From the NCBI RefSeq assembly GCF_001436315.1, contig NZ_AYZA01000004.1, forward strand, positions 62,001 through 126,000: DNA of 64,000 nt, given 5' to 3'. The DNA is from Ligilactobacillus aviarius subsp. aviarius DSM 20655 (lineage in GTDB: Bacteria > Bacillota > Bacilli > Lactobacillales > Lactobacillaceae). The notes below the pieces were generated by a model. It was not told where the DNA came from and ran no database searches. It worked only from the letters and a program-made list of their open reading frames with translations. Made by a program: the position numbers and the translations under genes. Numbering within the stretch: the stretch's first letter is position 1; each line of letters starts with the position of its first letter. Shown here piece by piece: positions 56,212 through 64,000 of the stretch.

Positions 56212-57792
56212 ATGATGGATGAAAAGAAACTCAAGGAAGAAATTGAAAAACGCCGGACATTTGCGATCATTTCTCACCCAGATGCCGGGAAAACAACAAT
56301 TACGGAACAACTTCTTTTATTTGGGGGCGTTGTTCGCCAAGCCGGAACAGTCAAAGGAAAGAAGACTGGTAATTTTGCTAAGTCTGACTGGATGGAAATT
56401 GAAAAGAAACGTGGAATTTCCGTTACGAGTTCTGTAATGCAATTTGATTATGCTGGAAAGCGAATCAATATTTTGGATACGCCAGGGCACGAAGACTTTT
56501 CTGAAGATACATACCGGACATTGATGGCCGTTGATTCGGCGGTCATGGTAATTGACTCTGCAAAAGGGATCGAACCGCAAACAAAAAAACTTTTCCAAAT
56601 TTGTAAAATGCGTGGGATCCCGATTTTTACTTTTATGAACAAGCTTGACCGTGATGGGCGCGAACCGCTTGATTTGATCGGTGAATTGGAAGATACGCTT
56701 GGAATCGAAGCTTATCCGATGAACTGGCCGATTGGAATGGGCAAGGGCCTTAAAGGACTATATGATATTTATAATAACCGGATCGAGTTGTATCAACGCG
56801 AAGATCAAGGCGAAAACTTCCTTGAATTAGATGAAAACGGCGAGATTAAGGGCGACCATCCTTTGAAAGAGGAAAGTATTTATCAACAGGTCTTAGAAGA
56901 AGTTGATTTGGTAAAGAATGCCGGCAATGAATTTGATGAAGCAAAGATTGCAAGGGGGGATTTAACGCCCGTCTTCTTTGGATCAGCCTTAACGAATTTT
57001 GGGGTTAAGACGTTCTTGGATGCCTATTTGAAATATGCACCCGCACCGTCAGCGCACAAAACAGTTAATGGAACCGAAATTGAACCAGTCCAGAAACAAT
57101 TTAGTGGATTTATTTTTAAGATTCAAGCAAATATGAATCCAAATCACCGTGACCGAATTGCGTTCGTTCGAATTTGTTCAGGCGAGTTCGATCGGGGAAT
57201 GGATGTTTTCCTTCAACGAACAGGAAAAAAGATCCGGTTATCAAATTCAACGCAATTTATGGCTGACAGTCGTGAAACGGTTGAAAATGCGGTTGCCGGG
57301 GATATCATTGGATTATATGATACCGGAAACTTCCAGATCGGGGATACGATCTATACCGGGAAAAAGGCAGTTCAATTTGAAAAGTTGCCTCAATTCACAC
57401 CTGAATTGTTTGTGAAGGTTTCGCCGAAAAACGTGATGAAACAGAAATCATACCATAAGGGAATTCAGCAATTGGTTCAAGAAGGGGCCGTTCAGCTTTA
57501 CCGGAGTTATACGACCAATGATTATATTTTAGGTGCAGTTGGTCAGTTGCAATTTGAAGTTTTCCAATTCCGAATGAAGAATGAATACAATTCTGAAGTT
57601 GTCATGACACCAATGGGCCATAAGATTGCGCGGTGGATCGATCCGGAACAGCTGGATGAAAAGATGTCGAGTTCACGAAACTTGTTAGTTAAGGACCGGC
57701 AAGACCAACCGTTATTCTTGTTTGAAAATGAGTTTGCAGAACGGTGGTTTGAAGATAAGTATCCAGATGTTAAATTAACAGCTAAATTATAG
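56212..57792 (+). CDS. prfC: Peptide chain release factor 3
   Basis: Translational GTPase that removes RF1 and RF2 from the ribosome after termination. It is 526 aa. G1 is SHPDAGKTT, switch I contains [12 protein letters not shown]3 is DTPGHEDF and G4 is NKLD. Domain II/III and the RF3 C-terminal domain (~380-526, [14 protein letters not shown]) follow. ATG 56212 lies 7 nt after AAGGTGG; ATG 56215 is also possible. It is co-transcribed with the TagH-like gene and ends in a bidirectional hairpin. Confidence 0.97.
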   Translation: MMDEKKLKEEIEKRRTFAIISHPDAGKTTITEQLLLFGGVVRQAGTVKGKKTGNFAKSDWMEIEKKRGISVTSSVMQFDYAGKRINILDTPGHEDFSEDTYRTLMAVDSAVMVIDSAKGIEPQTKKLFQICKMRGIPIFTFMNKLDRDGREPLDLIGELEDTLGIEAYPMNWPIGMGKGLKGLYDIYNNRIELYQREDQGENFLELDENGEIKGDHPLKEESIYQQVLEEVDLVKNAGNEFDEAKIARGDLTPVFFGSALTNFGVKTFLDAYLKYAPAPSAHKTVNGTEIEPVQKQFSGFIFKIQANMNPNHRDRIAFVRICSGEFDRGMDVFLQRTGKKIRLSNSTQFMADSRETVENAVAGDIIGLYDTGNFQIGDTIYTGKKAVQFEKLPQFTPELFVKVSPKNVMKQKSYHKGIQQLVQEGAVQLYRSYTTNDYILGAVGQLQFEVFQFRMKNEYNSEVVMTPMGHKIARWIDPEQLDEKMSSSRNLLVKDRQDQPLFLFENEFAERWFEDKYPDVKLTAKL

Positions 57793-57830
57793 AAAAAATA
57801 CCAATGAGTTTTTAGCTCATTGGTATTTTT
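57793..57830. terminator. Bidirectional terminator after prfC
   Basis: AAAAATACCAATGAG/CTCATTGGTATTTTT stem with a TTTTTAG loop. Confidence 0.85.
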
Positions 57831-57871
57831 ATAAAAAGCGAACCATAAAAATGTTCCGCTTCAATTCAAAA

Positions 57872-59191
57872 TTATTCAGATAAACGTTCTTTTTCTTGTG
57901 AAACTTTATGCTCAATATCGAAATCAAGATATTGCCGAATTGTCCATCCACGATCATCAACCTTAAACCATTGCATTTCGCGACCACCTTCACGTTCGGT
58001 GATCGTAACAATCGAACCGTCTTCAATCGAATCAACGGGTTCACCAAATGGACGGTTGTATAAGGTTAATTTCTTGTTTGGAACGAAGTCAATGATTGCT
58101 TGGAAGTTCAAGTCAATGGTAAACGGCTTGGTTGAATTATCTTCAATTTGGTATTGAGGAAGAGAATCAACGAAGCGGACTTTATCGTAATCTTCTTGAA
58201 TCCAAAGATTTCCGCCTAAACAATGCCACCGTTCACCACTTGTTAATTGAACCGTTTCGAAAACTTGCCAAACGGTATCTTTTGCAAGGGTAATGTAAGT
58301 ATCATTTCCATGTGGAGCATCATAACCAGGTTGTGAAACCCGCATTTTCAGGTATTTAACGTTAAAGTCGACTTCCTTCCATGAAGCATCCCGGTAATAG
58401 TAAGTAACAACCTGCTGTTGTTCATTGAAATTACCATTTACAGGTCCCTCTGCCCGAAGCAGGTTATAGCCGATAAAGTTTGGTGGGGTCAATGAATACT
58501 TTTCGTCAACCTTTCCAGAAACAAACCGCGGTTTGCCCAGCATATGCAAGTCATCAATATCTTGACTAAAAAGCCAAATATTGGCACCGCTTTGCCGCCG
58601 GTACGTTAATGTCATTGATCCGTATGGTTCAACGAAAACGGATGTGAACCCGTCAATGTGAATCAAGTCAAAATGTTCAAATTCTTTGAACTTGAAGTTG
58701 ATCGCTTCGCCGCGCTTCCCCGAAATGATTTGGGGTGAACTTAAACTACGCCGGTTCTCATCTTGATAAATAATAATAATGGTTGAATCTGGACGCGTTG
58801 AAGCCTTTTTAACTTCCGCATGGTGAGAATCTAACTCGGACTTTTTCTCTTTTGATTTCTCTTCATCTTCAGCTGAGGTCCCCAAATCATGCTTGGATTC
58901 TTCAGGAAGTTGATTAGTTGTGTCAGCCGGTTCGTTTTCACGTTCATCGGATGATTTAACCGCTTCTTGCTGGCTTTGAGTTTCATTTGAACTTGTTGAT
59001 GAAGCTTCAACGGTTTGCTTCTCTTCAGCAGGTTCAATGGAAGATTCAATGTTAATTTCATCATTTAAATTTGAATGATTTTCAGGTGAAACTGATGTCT
59101 TTCTTTCAAAAGAAGGTTTACGCATTTGTTTGCGGGCATTCCGCCGTGAATTAAAGGAACGCCGAATCTTATTCATAAATTTAAATGCCAT
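57872..59191 (-). CDS. MucBP/SH3-like domain protein without signal peptide
   Basis: A 439-aa protein in four parts. A very basic N-terminus (~1-30, many Arg and Lys) is followed by a long acidic, Ser/Glu-rich low-complexity stretch (~35-130). Two MucBP-like modules come next (~134-205 and ~207-275, each ending in a YRR or YYR strand). Two SH3-like or SLAP-like modules follow (~285-345 with WQVFETVQLTSGERWHCLGG, and ~365-430 with LTLYNRPFGEPVDSI and WFKVDDRGWTIRQYLDF). MucBP modules normally sit in secreted adhesins, but there is no signal peptide, transmembrane helix or LPxTG motif. AGGAGG gives a firm ATG start at 59191. The function is unknown; it could be cytoplasmic or exported by a non-classical route. 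Confidence 0.75.
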   Translation of the reverse strand: MAFKFMNKIRRSFNSRRNARKQMRKPSFERKTSVSPENHSNLNDEINIESSIEPAEEKQTVEASSTSSNETQSQQEAVKSSDERENEPADTTNQLPEESKHDLGTSAEDEEKSKEKKSELDSHHAEVKKASTRPDSTIIIIYQDENRRSLSSPQIISGKRGEAINFKFKEFEHFDLIHIDGFTSVFVEPYGSMTLTYRRQSGANIWLFSQDIDDLHMLGKPRFVSGKVDEKYSLTPPNFIGYNLLRAEGPVNGNFNEQQQVVTYYYRDASWKEVDFNVKYLKMRVSQPGYDAPHGNDTYITLAKDTVWQVFETVQLTSGERWHCLGGNLWIQEDYDKVRFVDSLPQYQIEDNSTKPFTIDLNFQAIIDFVPNKKLTLYNRPFGEPVDSIEDGSIVTITEREGGREMQWFKVDDRGWTIRQYLDFDIEHKVSQEKERLSE

Positions 59192-59327
59192 AATTTCACC
59201 TCCTAAAAATAGTTATCCTTATTAATTATAACGTATATCATTCATTTTTTTAACCATTTAATTAATAAAATTTTATTGGAAATTAGGATAAAAAAGAAGG
59301 TGTGACAAAACGTTAAAAAAGAGCGTG

Positions 59328-59387
59328 GTGGAAGCAGAAAAACGAACGAATCGCGCAGCAAAGATTCGGAGTTTTTCGAACTTCCAC
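59328..59387. repeat. Long imperfect hairpin element
   Basis: Three stacked stems: GTGGAAG/CTTCCAC, GAAAAAC/GTTTTTC and CGAATC/GATTCG around a 10-nt loop GCGCAGCAAA, about 20 paired bases in 60 nt. It lies in the 277-nt gap between DUF1827 and the MucBP gene, flanked by GGTGTGACA and GTTGTGACA. It does not look like a simple terminator because it lacks a T-run. It may be a dispersed element or structured RNA. Confidence 0.6.
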
Positions 59388-59428
59388 TTAGCTCGTTTGT
59401 TTTGGAACCCGATTATGCGGATATAGCA

Positions 59429-59459
59429 AAGAGGTTGTGACACAAGTCACAACCTCTTA
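59429..59459 (-). terminator. Terminator after the DUF1827 gene
   Basis: AAGAGGTTGTGAC/GTCACAACCTCTT stem with an ACAA loop, read on the minus strand with following T-rich sequence. Confidence 0.75.
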
Positions 59460-59468
59460 TCTTAACAA

Positions 59469-59744
59469 TTAGTTGTTAAGACTAATTTCAACGATCTTAC
59501 CTTCGTTTGTAACGGTTGCCTTTGATGAATCTTGTCCAAGAAGCTCATCTTCAACGTAACTGATTTCTTTATCAGTAACCGGCCGAATCTTGTTTGAGAT
59601 TACAATTTCAGCAACGTCGCGCTTTTTACGGTAAACAACCTTTGAATTTCCAAGGGTAAAAACTTTAATAAAGTGCGCAGATGTTTTAAGCAACTGTTGC
59701 CGAATTGTTCGGGCATAGCTGTTGGTTACATCAATAAGTTGCAT
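59469..59744 (-). CDS. DUF1827 family protein
   Basis: A 91-aa protein of the DUF1827 family, found in lactobacilli and enterococci beside clpE. It opens MQLIDVTNSYARTIRQQL and has a KVVYRKKRDVAEIVISNK strand. AGGGAGGG precedes ATG 59744. The function is unknown. It is downstream of clpE on the same strand but behind the clpE terminator, so it may have its own promoter. Confidence 0.88.
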   Translation of the reverse strand: MQLIDVTNSYARTIRQQLLKTSAHFIKVFTLGNSKVVYRKKRDVAEIVISNKIRPVTDKEISYVEDELLGQDSSKATVTNEGKIVEISLNN

Positions 59745-59827
59745 GTTAAACCCTCCCTAATTTCTTTCTTCTTTAATTATAGCTTAAAAGCTTTTAAATG
59801 ACATGCAAAATGAATGATTACGAACAT

Positions 59828-59857
59828 AAAAAAAGCGCGAGTTATTCGCGCTTTAAT
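59828..59857 (-). terminator. Terminator after clpE
   Basis: AAAGCGCGA/TCGCGCTTT stem with A/T-rich flanks (AAAAAAAGCG on the plus strand, giving a T-run on the minus strand). Confidence 0.85.
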
Positions 59858-59859
59858 AA

Positions 59860-62031
59860 CTATGCTTCTTTGTTTTCAGCTTTAGTAATGTGAATCTCGT
59901 CATTTTCCAGTTTGGCAGTAAAGTGCTTTACATCCGGATGATCGAGATAGTAGTCTGCGATTCGGTCTTCAATTTGTTCTTGAATGACTCGCCGAAGCGG
60001 CCGAGCACCCATCTTTGGATCATACCCAAGTTCAACTAATTTATTGGCGACCGGAGCAGTTACATGGATCGTTAATCCTTGTTGAGCAAGCATTTGGTTA
60101 ACATCATCGAGCATCAAGTTAACGATCTTCATTAAATCATCTTTTGAAAGGGCATTAAATTCGACAATATCGTCGAACCGGTTCAAAAATTCTGGTTTAA
60201 AGTAGTTGGTTAATCGATTCATGATCGAATTTGATTTTCCAGCACTATCTGCACCGAAGCCAACGTTGACAACTGAGTCGCCGCTTCCGGCATTTGAAGT
60301 CATGATAATGATCGTATCTTTAAATGAAACGGTCCGACCTTGTGAATCGGTCAATCGCCCGTCATCAAGAATTTGCAAGAACATATGCATGACATCCGGG
60401 TGAGCCTTTTCAACTTCGTCAAGAAGAATCAAGCTGTATGGATGACGTCGAACTTGTTCAGTAAGCTGACCAGCTTCCTCATAACCAACGTATCCAGGAG
60501 GAGAACCAATCAATTTTGAAACGGAGTGCTTTTCCATGTATTCACTCATATCAAACCGGATCATTGCATCCTCGGTTCCAAAAAGCTCGCGGGCAAGTTG
60601 CTTGGCAGTTTCGGTCTTTCCGACACCGGTTGGTCCAACAAACAAGAATGAACCGATTGGGCGTCCAGATTTATTGAAGCCGATTCGATTCCGCCGAATT
60701 GCACGGGCAACCTTATCAACGGCTTCATCTTGTCCGATGACATGACTTTCAAGGGATTGGGCAAGGTTTTTAAGCTGTTCTTTTTCCTTGGCCTTCAATT
60801 CGCCAACCGGGATATTGGTTTTTTCTTCGACGATTTTTTCCATATCCTTTTCAGTTACGGTTGGAACGTTTGAATCATCAACACTTTCCTGTTGCATTTT
60901 TTCGAAGCGACTAACCTGATCGCGGTAATAAGCTGCCTTTTCGTAGTCTTCTTCTTTCAAAGCGGCTTGTTTTTGTTCCTCGGCATTTTTGATTCGTTCT
61001 TCCAATAATTTTGGATCGACCGATTCAAGCGTCAAGTTTTTCCGTGATCCGGCTTCATCCAATAGATCGATTGCTTTGTCTGGCAGGTACCGATCTTGAA
61101 TGTAACGGTCTGATAACGTAACGGCTGCTTTTAATGCTTGAGGAGTATATTTTACATGGTGATAACTTTCATACTTTGATTGGATTCCCTTAAGGATTTC
61201 CAACGCTTCTTTAATACTTGGTTCATTAACTTGAACAGGTTGTAACCTCCGTGCAAGGGCAGCATCCTTTTCAATTGAACGGTATTCATTTAAAGTCGTT
61301 GCACCAACTAATTGAAGTTCACCCCGTGCAAGGGCAGGTTTTAAGACGTTTCCGGCATCCATTCCGCCTTCAGCGTTTCCAGCACCGACGATTTCATGAA
61401 TTTCATCGATGAACAGGATGATATTTTCATCCTTTTTCAGCTCTTGCATTAATTGTTGCATCCGTTGTTCAAATTGACCGCGAATACCGGTTCCTTGAAC
61501 AAGGGAAACAACATCAAGCCGAATGACCTTTTTATTAAGCAGTTTTTGCGGTACGTCACCGTCAACGATTTTTTGAGCAAGGCCTTCAACAACAGCAGTT
61601 TTACCAACCCCAGCTTCACCAATTAAGACAGGGTTGTTTTTTGTCCGCCGGTTTAAAATTTCAATTACCCGTTTAATTTCTTTATCCCGTCCGATAACCG
61701 GGTCGATTCGACCAGCACGGGCTTCAGCGGTAAGATCGATTCCATATTGGTCAAGGATCGAGCCGTTATTATTTTGACCGCCGCGTTCTCCTTGGGTAGG
61801 CGGAACCTGTTCTCGCCGGCGTTGCCCGTTTGGAGCAGCTCCAGCCATTGAGCTAAAGAAATTATTAAAATCAACCCCAAATGGATCGCCCATCCCATTG
61901 CCGCTTTCGCTGACCTGATTCTTTAAGGCCCGATAGCAATTTTGGCAAAGATCAAGCGATGTTTGACGTCCATTAATATTAGTTGTTAAATGGATCGTCG
62001 CTGGATTTTGATGACAATTTTGACAGAGCAT
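59860..62031 (-). CDS. clpE: ATP-dependent Clp protease ATP-binding subunit ClpE
   Basis: Hsp100 unfoldase that works with ClpP in heat shock and in degrading CtsR, 723 aa. The N-terminal zinc finger (C3, C6, and CQNC near residue 29) is diagnostic of ClpE. The first AAA+ domain has [14 protein letters not shown] and [16 protein letters not shown]-type coiled coil follows (~345-385, [16 protein letters not shown]). The second AAA+ domain has [14 protein letters not shown] and [12 protein letters not shown], then the small D2 domain. A CtsR box lies just after its promoter. Confidence 0.97.
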   Translation of the reverse strand: MLCQNCHQNPATIHLTTNINGRQTSLDLCQNCYRALKNQVSESGNGMGDPFGVDFNNFFSSMAGAAPNGQRRREQVPPTQGERGGQNNNGSILDQYGIDLTAEARAGRIDPVIGRDKEIKRVIEILNRRTKNNPVLIGEAGVGKTAVVEGLAQKIVDGDVPQKLLNKKVIRLDVVSLVQGTGIRGQFEQRMQQLMQELKKDENIILFIDEIHEIVGAGNAEGGMDAGNVLKPALARGELQLVGATTLNEYRSIEKDAALARRLQPVQVNEPSIKEALEILKGIQSKYESYHHVKYTPQALKAAVTLSDRYIQDRYLPDKAIDLLDEAGSRKNLTLESVDPKLLEERIKNAEEQKQAALKEEDYEKAAYYRDQVSRFEKMQQESVDDSNVPTVTEKDMEKIVEEKTNIPVGELKAKEKEQLKNLAQSLESHVIGQDEAVDKVARAIRRNRIGFNKSGRPIGSFLFVGPTGVGKTETAKQLARELFGTEDAMIRFDMSEYMEKHSVSKLIGSPPGYVGYEEAGQLTEQVRRHPYSLILLDEVEKAHPDVMHMFLQILDDGRLTDSQGRTVSFKDTIIIMTSNAGSGDSVVNVGFGADSAGKSNSIMNRLTNYFKPEFLNRFDDIVEFNALSKDDLMKIVNLMLDDVNQMLAQQGLTIHVTAPVANKLVELGYDPKMGARPLRRVIQEQIEDRIADYYLDHPDVKHFTAKLENDEIHITKAENKEA

Positions 62032-62053
62032 TGACTCACGTCCTTTCTAATTC

Positions 62054-62081
62054 GTCAAAGTTTATTTGACCAACTTTGACC
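62054..62081. promoter_or_regulatory. CtsR operator of clpE
   Basis: On the minus strand GGTCAAA-GTT-GGTCAAA (62065-62081) is a perfect direct heptad repeat of the CtsR type. A third half-site GTCAAA lies in the opposite orientation (62054-62059). It sits just downstream of the predicted transcription start, so CtsR would block clpE transcription until heat stress. Confidence 0.9.
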
Positions 62082-62094
62082 TTTATTAACTTTT

Positions 62095-62122
62095 ATTATA
62101 CAAAGTTTAATCAAAAGTGCAA
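62095..62122 (-). promoter_or_regulatory. Promoter of clpE
   Basis: On the minus strand TTGCAC (62117-62122), a 16-nt spacer, and TATAAT (62095-62100). Confidence 0.65.
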
Positions 62123-62140
62123 GCCCAAGCTTAAAAATGC

Positions 62141-62150
62141 ATGCTATACT
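62141..62150 (+). promoter_or_regulatory. Extended -10 promoter of the small divergent gene
   Basis: ATGCTATACT (TATACT 62145-62150), a variant of the recurrent promoter motif. Confidence 0.5.
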
Positions 62151-62180
62151 TAAAACAAAGTTAAATTTGGAGGGAAAAGA

Positions 62181-62378
62181 ATGGCAGAAGATTATCAGAA
62201 AATTCTCGATGATTTACGGACCGGTAAGTTAAAAGAATATGATGTTGAAATGGACCATTTTATGGAATTTCAACATGTATTAATGAATTATCAATATAAA
62301 AAGAGTATCGTTGGTGAAGCGAAACGCGGTGGCGGCGCAGTCTATCATTTCGATGATGGAAGCCATTCCAATAATTGA
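62181..62378 (+). CDS. Small conserved-looking hypothetical protein
   Basis: A 65-aa soluble protein that I do not recognise. It starts YQKILDDLRTGKLKEYDV and ends with a KRGGGAVYHF turn and a His/Asn tail. GGAGGGAAAAGA lies before the ATG and a promoter is visible, so expression is likely. It diverges from clpE across a 149-nt region that carries the CtsR box, yet the box lies on the clpE side of both promoters. It could be part of the stress response by position only. Confidence 0.7.
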   Translation: MAEDYQKILDDLRTGKLKEYDVEMDHFMEFQHVLMNYQYKKSIVGEAKRGGGAVYHFDDGSHSNN

Positions 62379-62387
62379 AAAAAGCGC

Positions 62388-62416
62388 TTGCTATTTAAAT
62401 TATTACATGTTAATAT
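62388..62416 (+). promoter_or_regulatory. Promoter of ptsHI
   Basis: TTGCTA (62388-62393), a 17-nt spacer, and TAATAT (62411-62416), about 110 nt before ptsH. The long leader between has AT-rich sequence with no clear element. Confidence 0.55.
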
Positions 62417-62526
62417 TTATCCATGCGGAACGCCTTTTTTTATTACGGCTTTATGAAAACGTGTTCGTAGAAATGAAAAGGCATTTTACTAAGTAAATAA
62501 TTTGTTTTAAAGGAGCATGATTTATC

Positions 62527-62793
62527 ATGGAAAAGAAAGATTTTCACGTAATTGCAGAAACAGGAATTCACGCACGCCCAGCTACATTATTGGTACAAAC
62601 AGCTAGCAAATTTAGTTCAGACATTACATTAACTTACAACGACAAGTCAGTTAACTTGAAGTCAATCATGGGTGTTATGTCATTAGGTGTTGGTCAAAAC
62701 GCTGACGTAACAATCTCAGCAGATGGCGCTGACGAAGCAGACGCAATCGCTGCAATTGACGAAACAATGAAAAAGGAAGGCTTAGCTGAATAA
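62527..62793 (+). CDS. ptsH: Phosphocarrier protein HPr
   Basis: General phosphotransferase protein, 88 aa. The phospho-accepting His is in [12 protein letters not shown] (H15) and the regulatory Ser in [12 protein letters not shown] (S46), which HPr kinase modifies for catabolite repression in Firmicutes. AAAGGAG precedes the ATG. It overlaps the ptsI start by one base, so the two are coupled. Confidence 0.97.
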   Translation: MEKKDFHVIAETGIHARPATLLVQTASKFSSDITLTYNDKSVNLKSIMGVMSLGVGQNADVTISADGADEADAIAAIDETMKKEGLAE

Positions 62794-64000
62794 TGTCAAA
62801 GGTACTTAAGGGGATTGCTGCAAGTGACGGGATTGCAACCGCTGAAGCTTACATGCTTGTAGAACCGGATTTATCTTTTGATAAGAAGACAATTGAAAAT
62901 CCCGATGAAGAAATTCAACGGTTACACTCAGCAATTGATGCTTCTAAAAAAGAACTTGAAACAATCAAAGAAAAAGCAAAAGAAAATTTAGGTGAAGAAG
63001 AAGCAGAAGTTTTCGAAGCTCACCTGACAATTTTGTCTGATCCTGAAATGATCGGCCAAATTGAAACAAAGATCAATGATGAAAAGGTTAATGCCGAATC
63101 AGCATTGAAGGATGTAACGGATACATTTATTTCAATGTTTGAAGCAATGACAGATAATGCATACATGCAAGAACGGGCTGGCGATATTCGTGACGTAACG
63201 AAGCGGGTGTTAAGCCACTTATTAGGGGTAACTCTTCCAAGCCCAGCATTGATCGATAAAGAAGTTATTATCGTTGCGCACGATTTGACTCCATCAGATA
63301 CGGCTCAACTTGATCGGCGTTATGTTAAGGGATTTGTAACTGACATTGGTGGCCGGACATCACACTCAGCCATCATGTCACGGACATTGGAAATCCCAGC
63401 CGTTGTTGGTTCTGAATCAGCAACTGAAGATATTCATGAAGGCGACCAAGTAATTATTGATGGTATTCATGGTGAAGCAATTGTAAAGCCTTCTGCTGAT
63501 GAAGTTCGGGAATATGAACAAAAAGCAAAGGATTTTGCTGTTCAAAAGGCTGAATGGGAACAATTAAAGAATGAAAAGTCAGTTACTGCTGATGGTAAAG
63601 AAGTAATCTTAGCTGCCAATATCGGAACTCCTCAAGATGTTGAAGGGGCAAATGATAACGGTGCTGAAGCAGTTGGCTTGTTCCGTTCAGAATTCTTATA
63701 TATGGATGCTTCAGAACTTCCAAGTGAAGACGATCAATTTGAAGCTTACAAGGAAGCTCTTGAAGGAATGAACGGTAAGCAAGTTGTTGTTCGGACAATG
63801 GATATCGGTGGGGACAAGAAGTTACCTTACCTTCCATTACCTGATGAACAAAACCCATTTTTGGGTTACCGGGCAATTCGGTTATGCTTAGACCAACAAG
63901 AAATCTTTAGAACTCAACTTCGGGCTTTATTACGGGCATCGAAGTATGGTAAGTTAGCAATCATGTTCCCAATGATTGCAACTGTGCAAGAATTTAAAGA
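62793..64000 (+). CDS. ptsI: Phosphoenolpyruvate-protein phosphotransferase (Enzyme I), 5' part
   Basis: First enzyme of the sugar phosphotransferase system; it takes phosphate from PEP and passes it to HPr. The frame is open to the right edge (about 402 codons), so the end is outside the window. The N-terminus reads [18 protein letters not shown]. The phospho-His loop [21 protein letters not shown] has the active His at residue 191. The start of the PEP-binding TIM barrel is visible, with [11 protein letters not shown] and [17 protein letters not shown] 62793 overlaps the ptsH stop (TAATG). Confidence 0.96.
   Translation, partial: MSKVLKGIAASDGIATAEAYMLVEPDLSFDKKTIENPDEEIQRLHSAIDASKKELETIKEKAKENLGEEEAEVFEAHLTILSDPEMIGQIETKINDEKVNAESALKDVTDTFISMFEAMTDNAYMQERAGDIRDVTKRVLSHLLGVTLPSPALIDKEVIIVAHDLTPSDTAQLDRRYVKGFVTDIGGRTSHSAIMSRTLEIPAVVGSESATEDIHEGDQVIIDGIHGEAIVKPSADEVREYEQKAKDFAVQKAEWEQLKNEKSVTADGKEVILAANIGTPQDVEGANDNGAEAVGLFRSEFLYMDASELPSEDDQFEAYKEALEGMNGKQVVVRTMDIGGDKKLPYLPLPDEQNPFLGYRAIRLCLDQQEIFRTQLRALLRASKYGKLAIMFPMIATVQEFK

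Overview
The window looks like a chromosomal segment of a low-to-moderate GC Gram-positive bacterium of the Lactobacillaceae. The evidence is the pcrA-ligA-camS-gatCAB-dagK-rlmD gene order, the gatCAB amidotransferase, CamS, PepS, DUF1827 next to clpE, a CtsR box, the ptsHI start at the right edge, strong AGGAGG-type ribosome binding sites and frequent TTG/GTG starts. The core genes use CGG heavily for arginine. I cannot name the genus from sequence alone.

Layout. 1-11.9 kb: the 3' end of a PurK-like ATP-grasp gene, then DNA repair (pcrA, ligA), a lipoprotein (camS), gatCAB, dagK and a 23S rRNA uracil methyltransferase. 11.9-12.4 kb: two tandem 239-bp structured repeats whose first copy supplies the stop codon of the methyltransferase. 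12.4-20.5 kb: an AT-rich defence island with a complete type I restriction-modification system (hsdM, hsdS, hsdR) and a 522-residue SIR2-domain protein with an unrecognised C-terminal half. 20.6-22.7 kb: a DUF3841 protein and an NfeD-SPFH membrane pair. 22.8-31.7 kb: a malonate decarboxylase locus. citG/mdcB, a membrane acyltransferase and a LysR regulator lie on the minus strand. They diverge from mdcH, mdcA, mdcC, a fused mdcD-E, mdcG and an SGNH hydrolase on the plus strand.

31.8-45.5 kb: exoA, an MFS carboxylate-type transporter, an orphan AAA ATPase (AAA_14/DUF4143) preceded by three 16-bp palindromes spaced exactly 40 bp apart, a DEAD-box helicase, an APC permease, tRNA-Arg(CCU), pepS, UDP-GlcNAc 2-epimerase, a YfhO membrane protein with a CsbB-type glycosyltransferase, and a flavodoxin. 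45.6-64 kb: map, galU, yihY, recX, a second rRNA uracil methyltransferase, a serine hydrolase, ntdP, an AI-2E-family transporter, gpsA, a TagH-like ATPase with degenerate catalytic motifs, prfC, a MucBP/SH3-like protein without a signal peptide, a hairpin element, DUF1827, clpE with its CtsR operator, a small divergent protein, ptsH and the start of ptsI.

How genes work together. MdcA-C-DE form the malonate decarboxylase. MdcB and MdcG make and attach its 2'-(5''-triphosphoribosyl)-3'-dephospho-CoA group, and MdcH primes it with malonyl. HsdM/S/R form one restriction complex. The CsbB-type transferase and YfhO probably act together on cell-surface polymers, for which the epimerase and GalU supply nucleotide sugars. 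Transcription units are compact, with many bidirectional hairpin terminators and a recurrent extended -10 promoter of the form RTGCTATAAT.

The items most worth following up are the three phased palindromes before the AAA ATPase, the SIR2 protein, the rearranged malonate locus with no recognised malonate carrier, and the tandem repeat that ends in rlmD.
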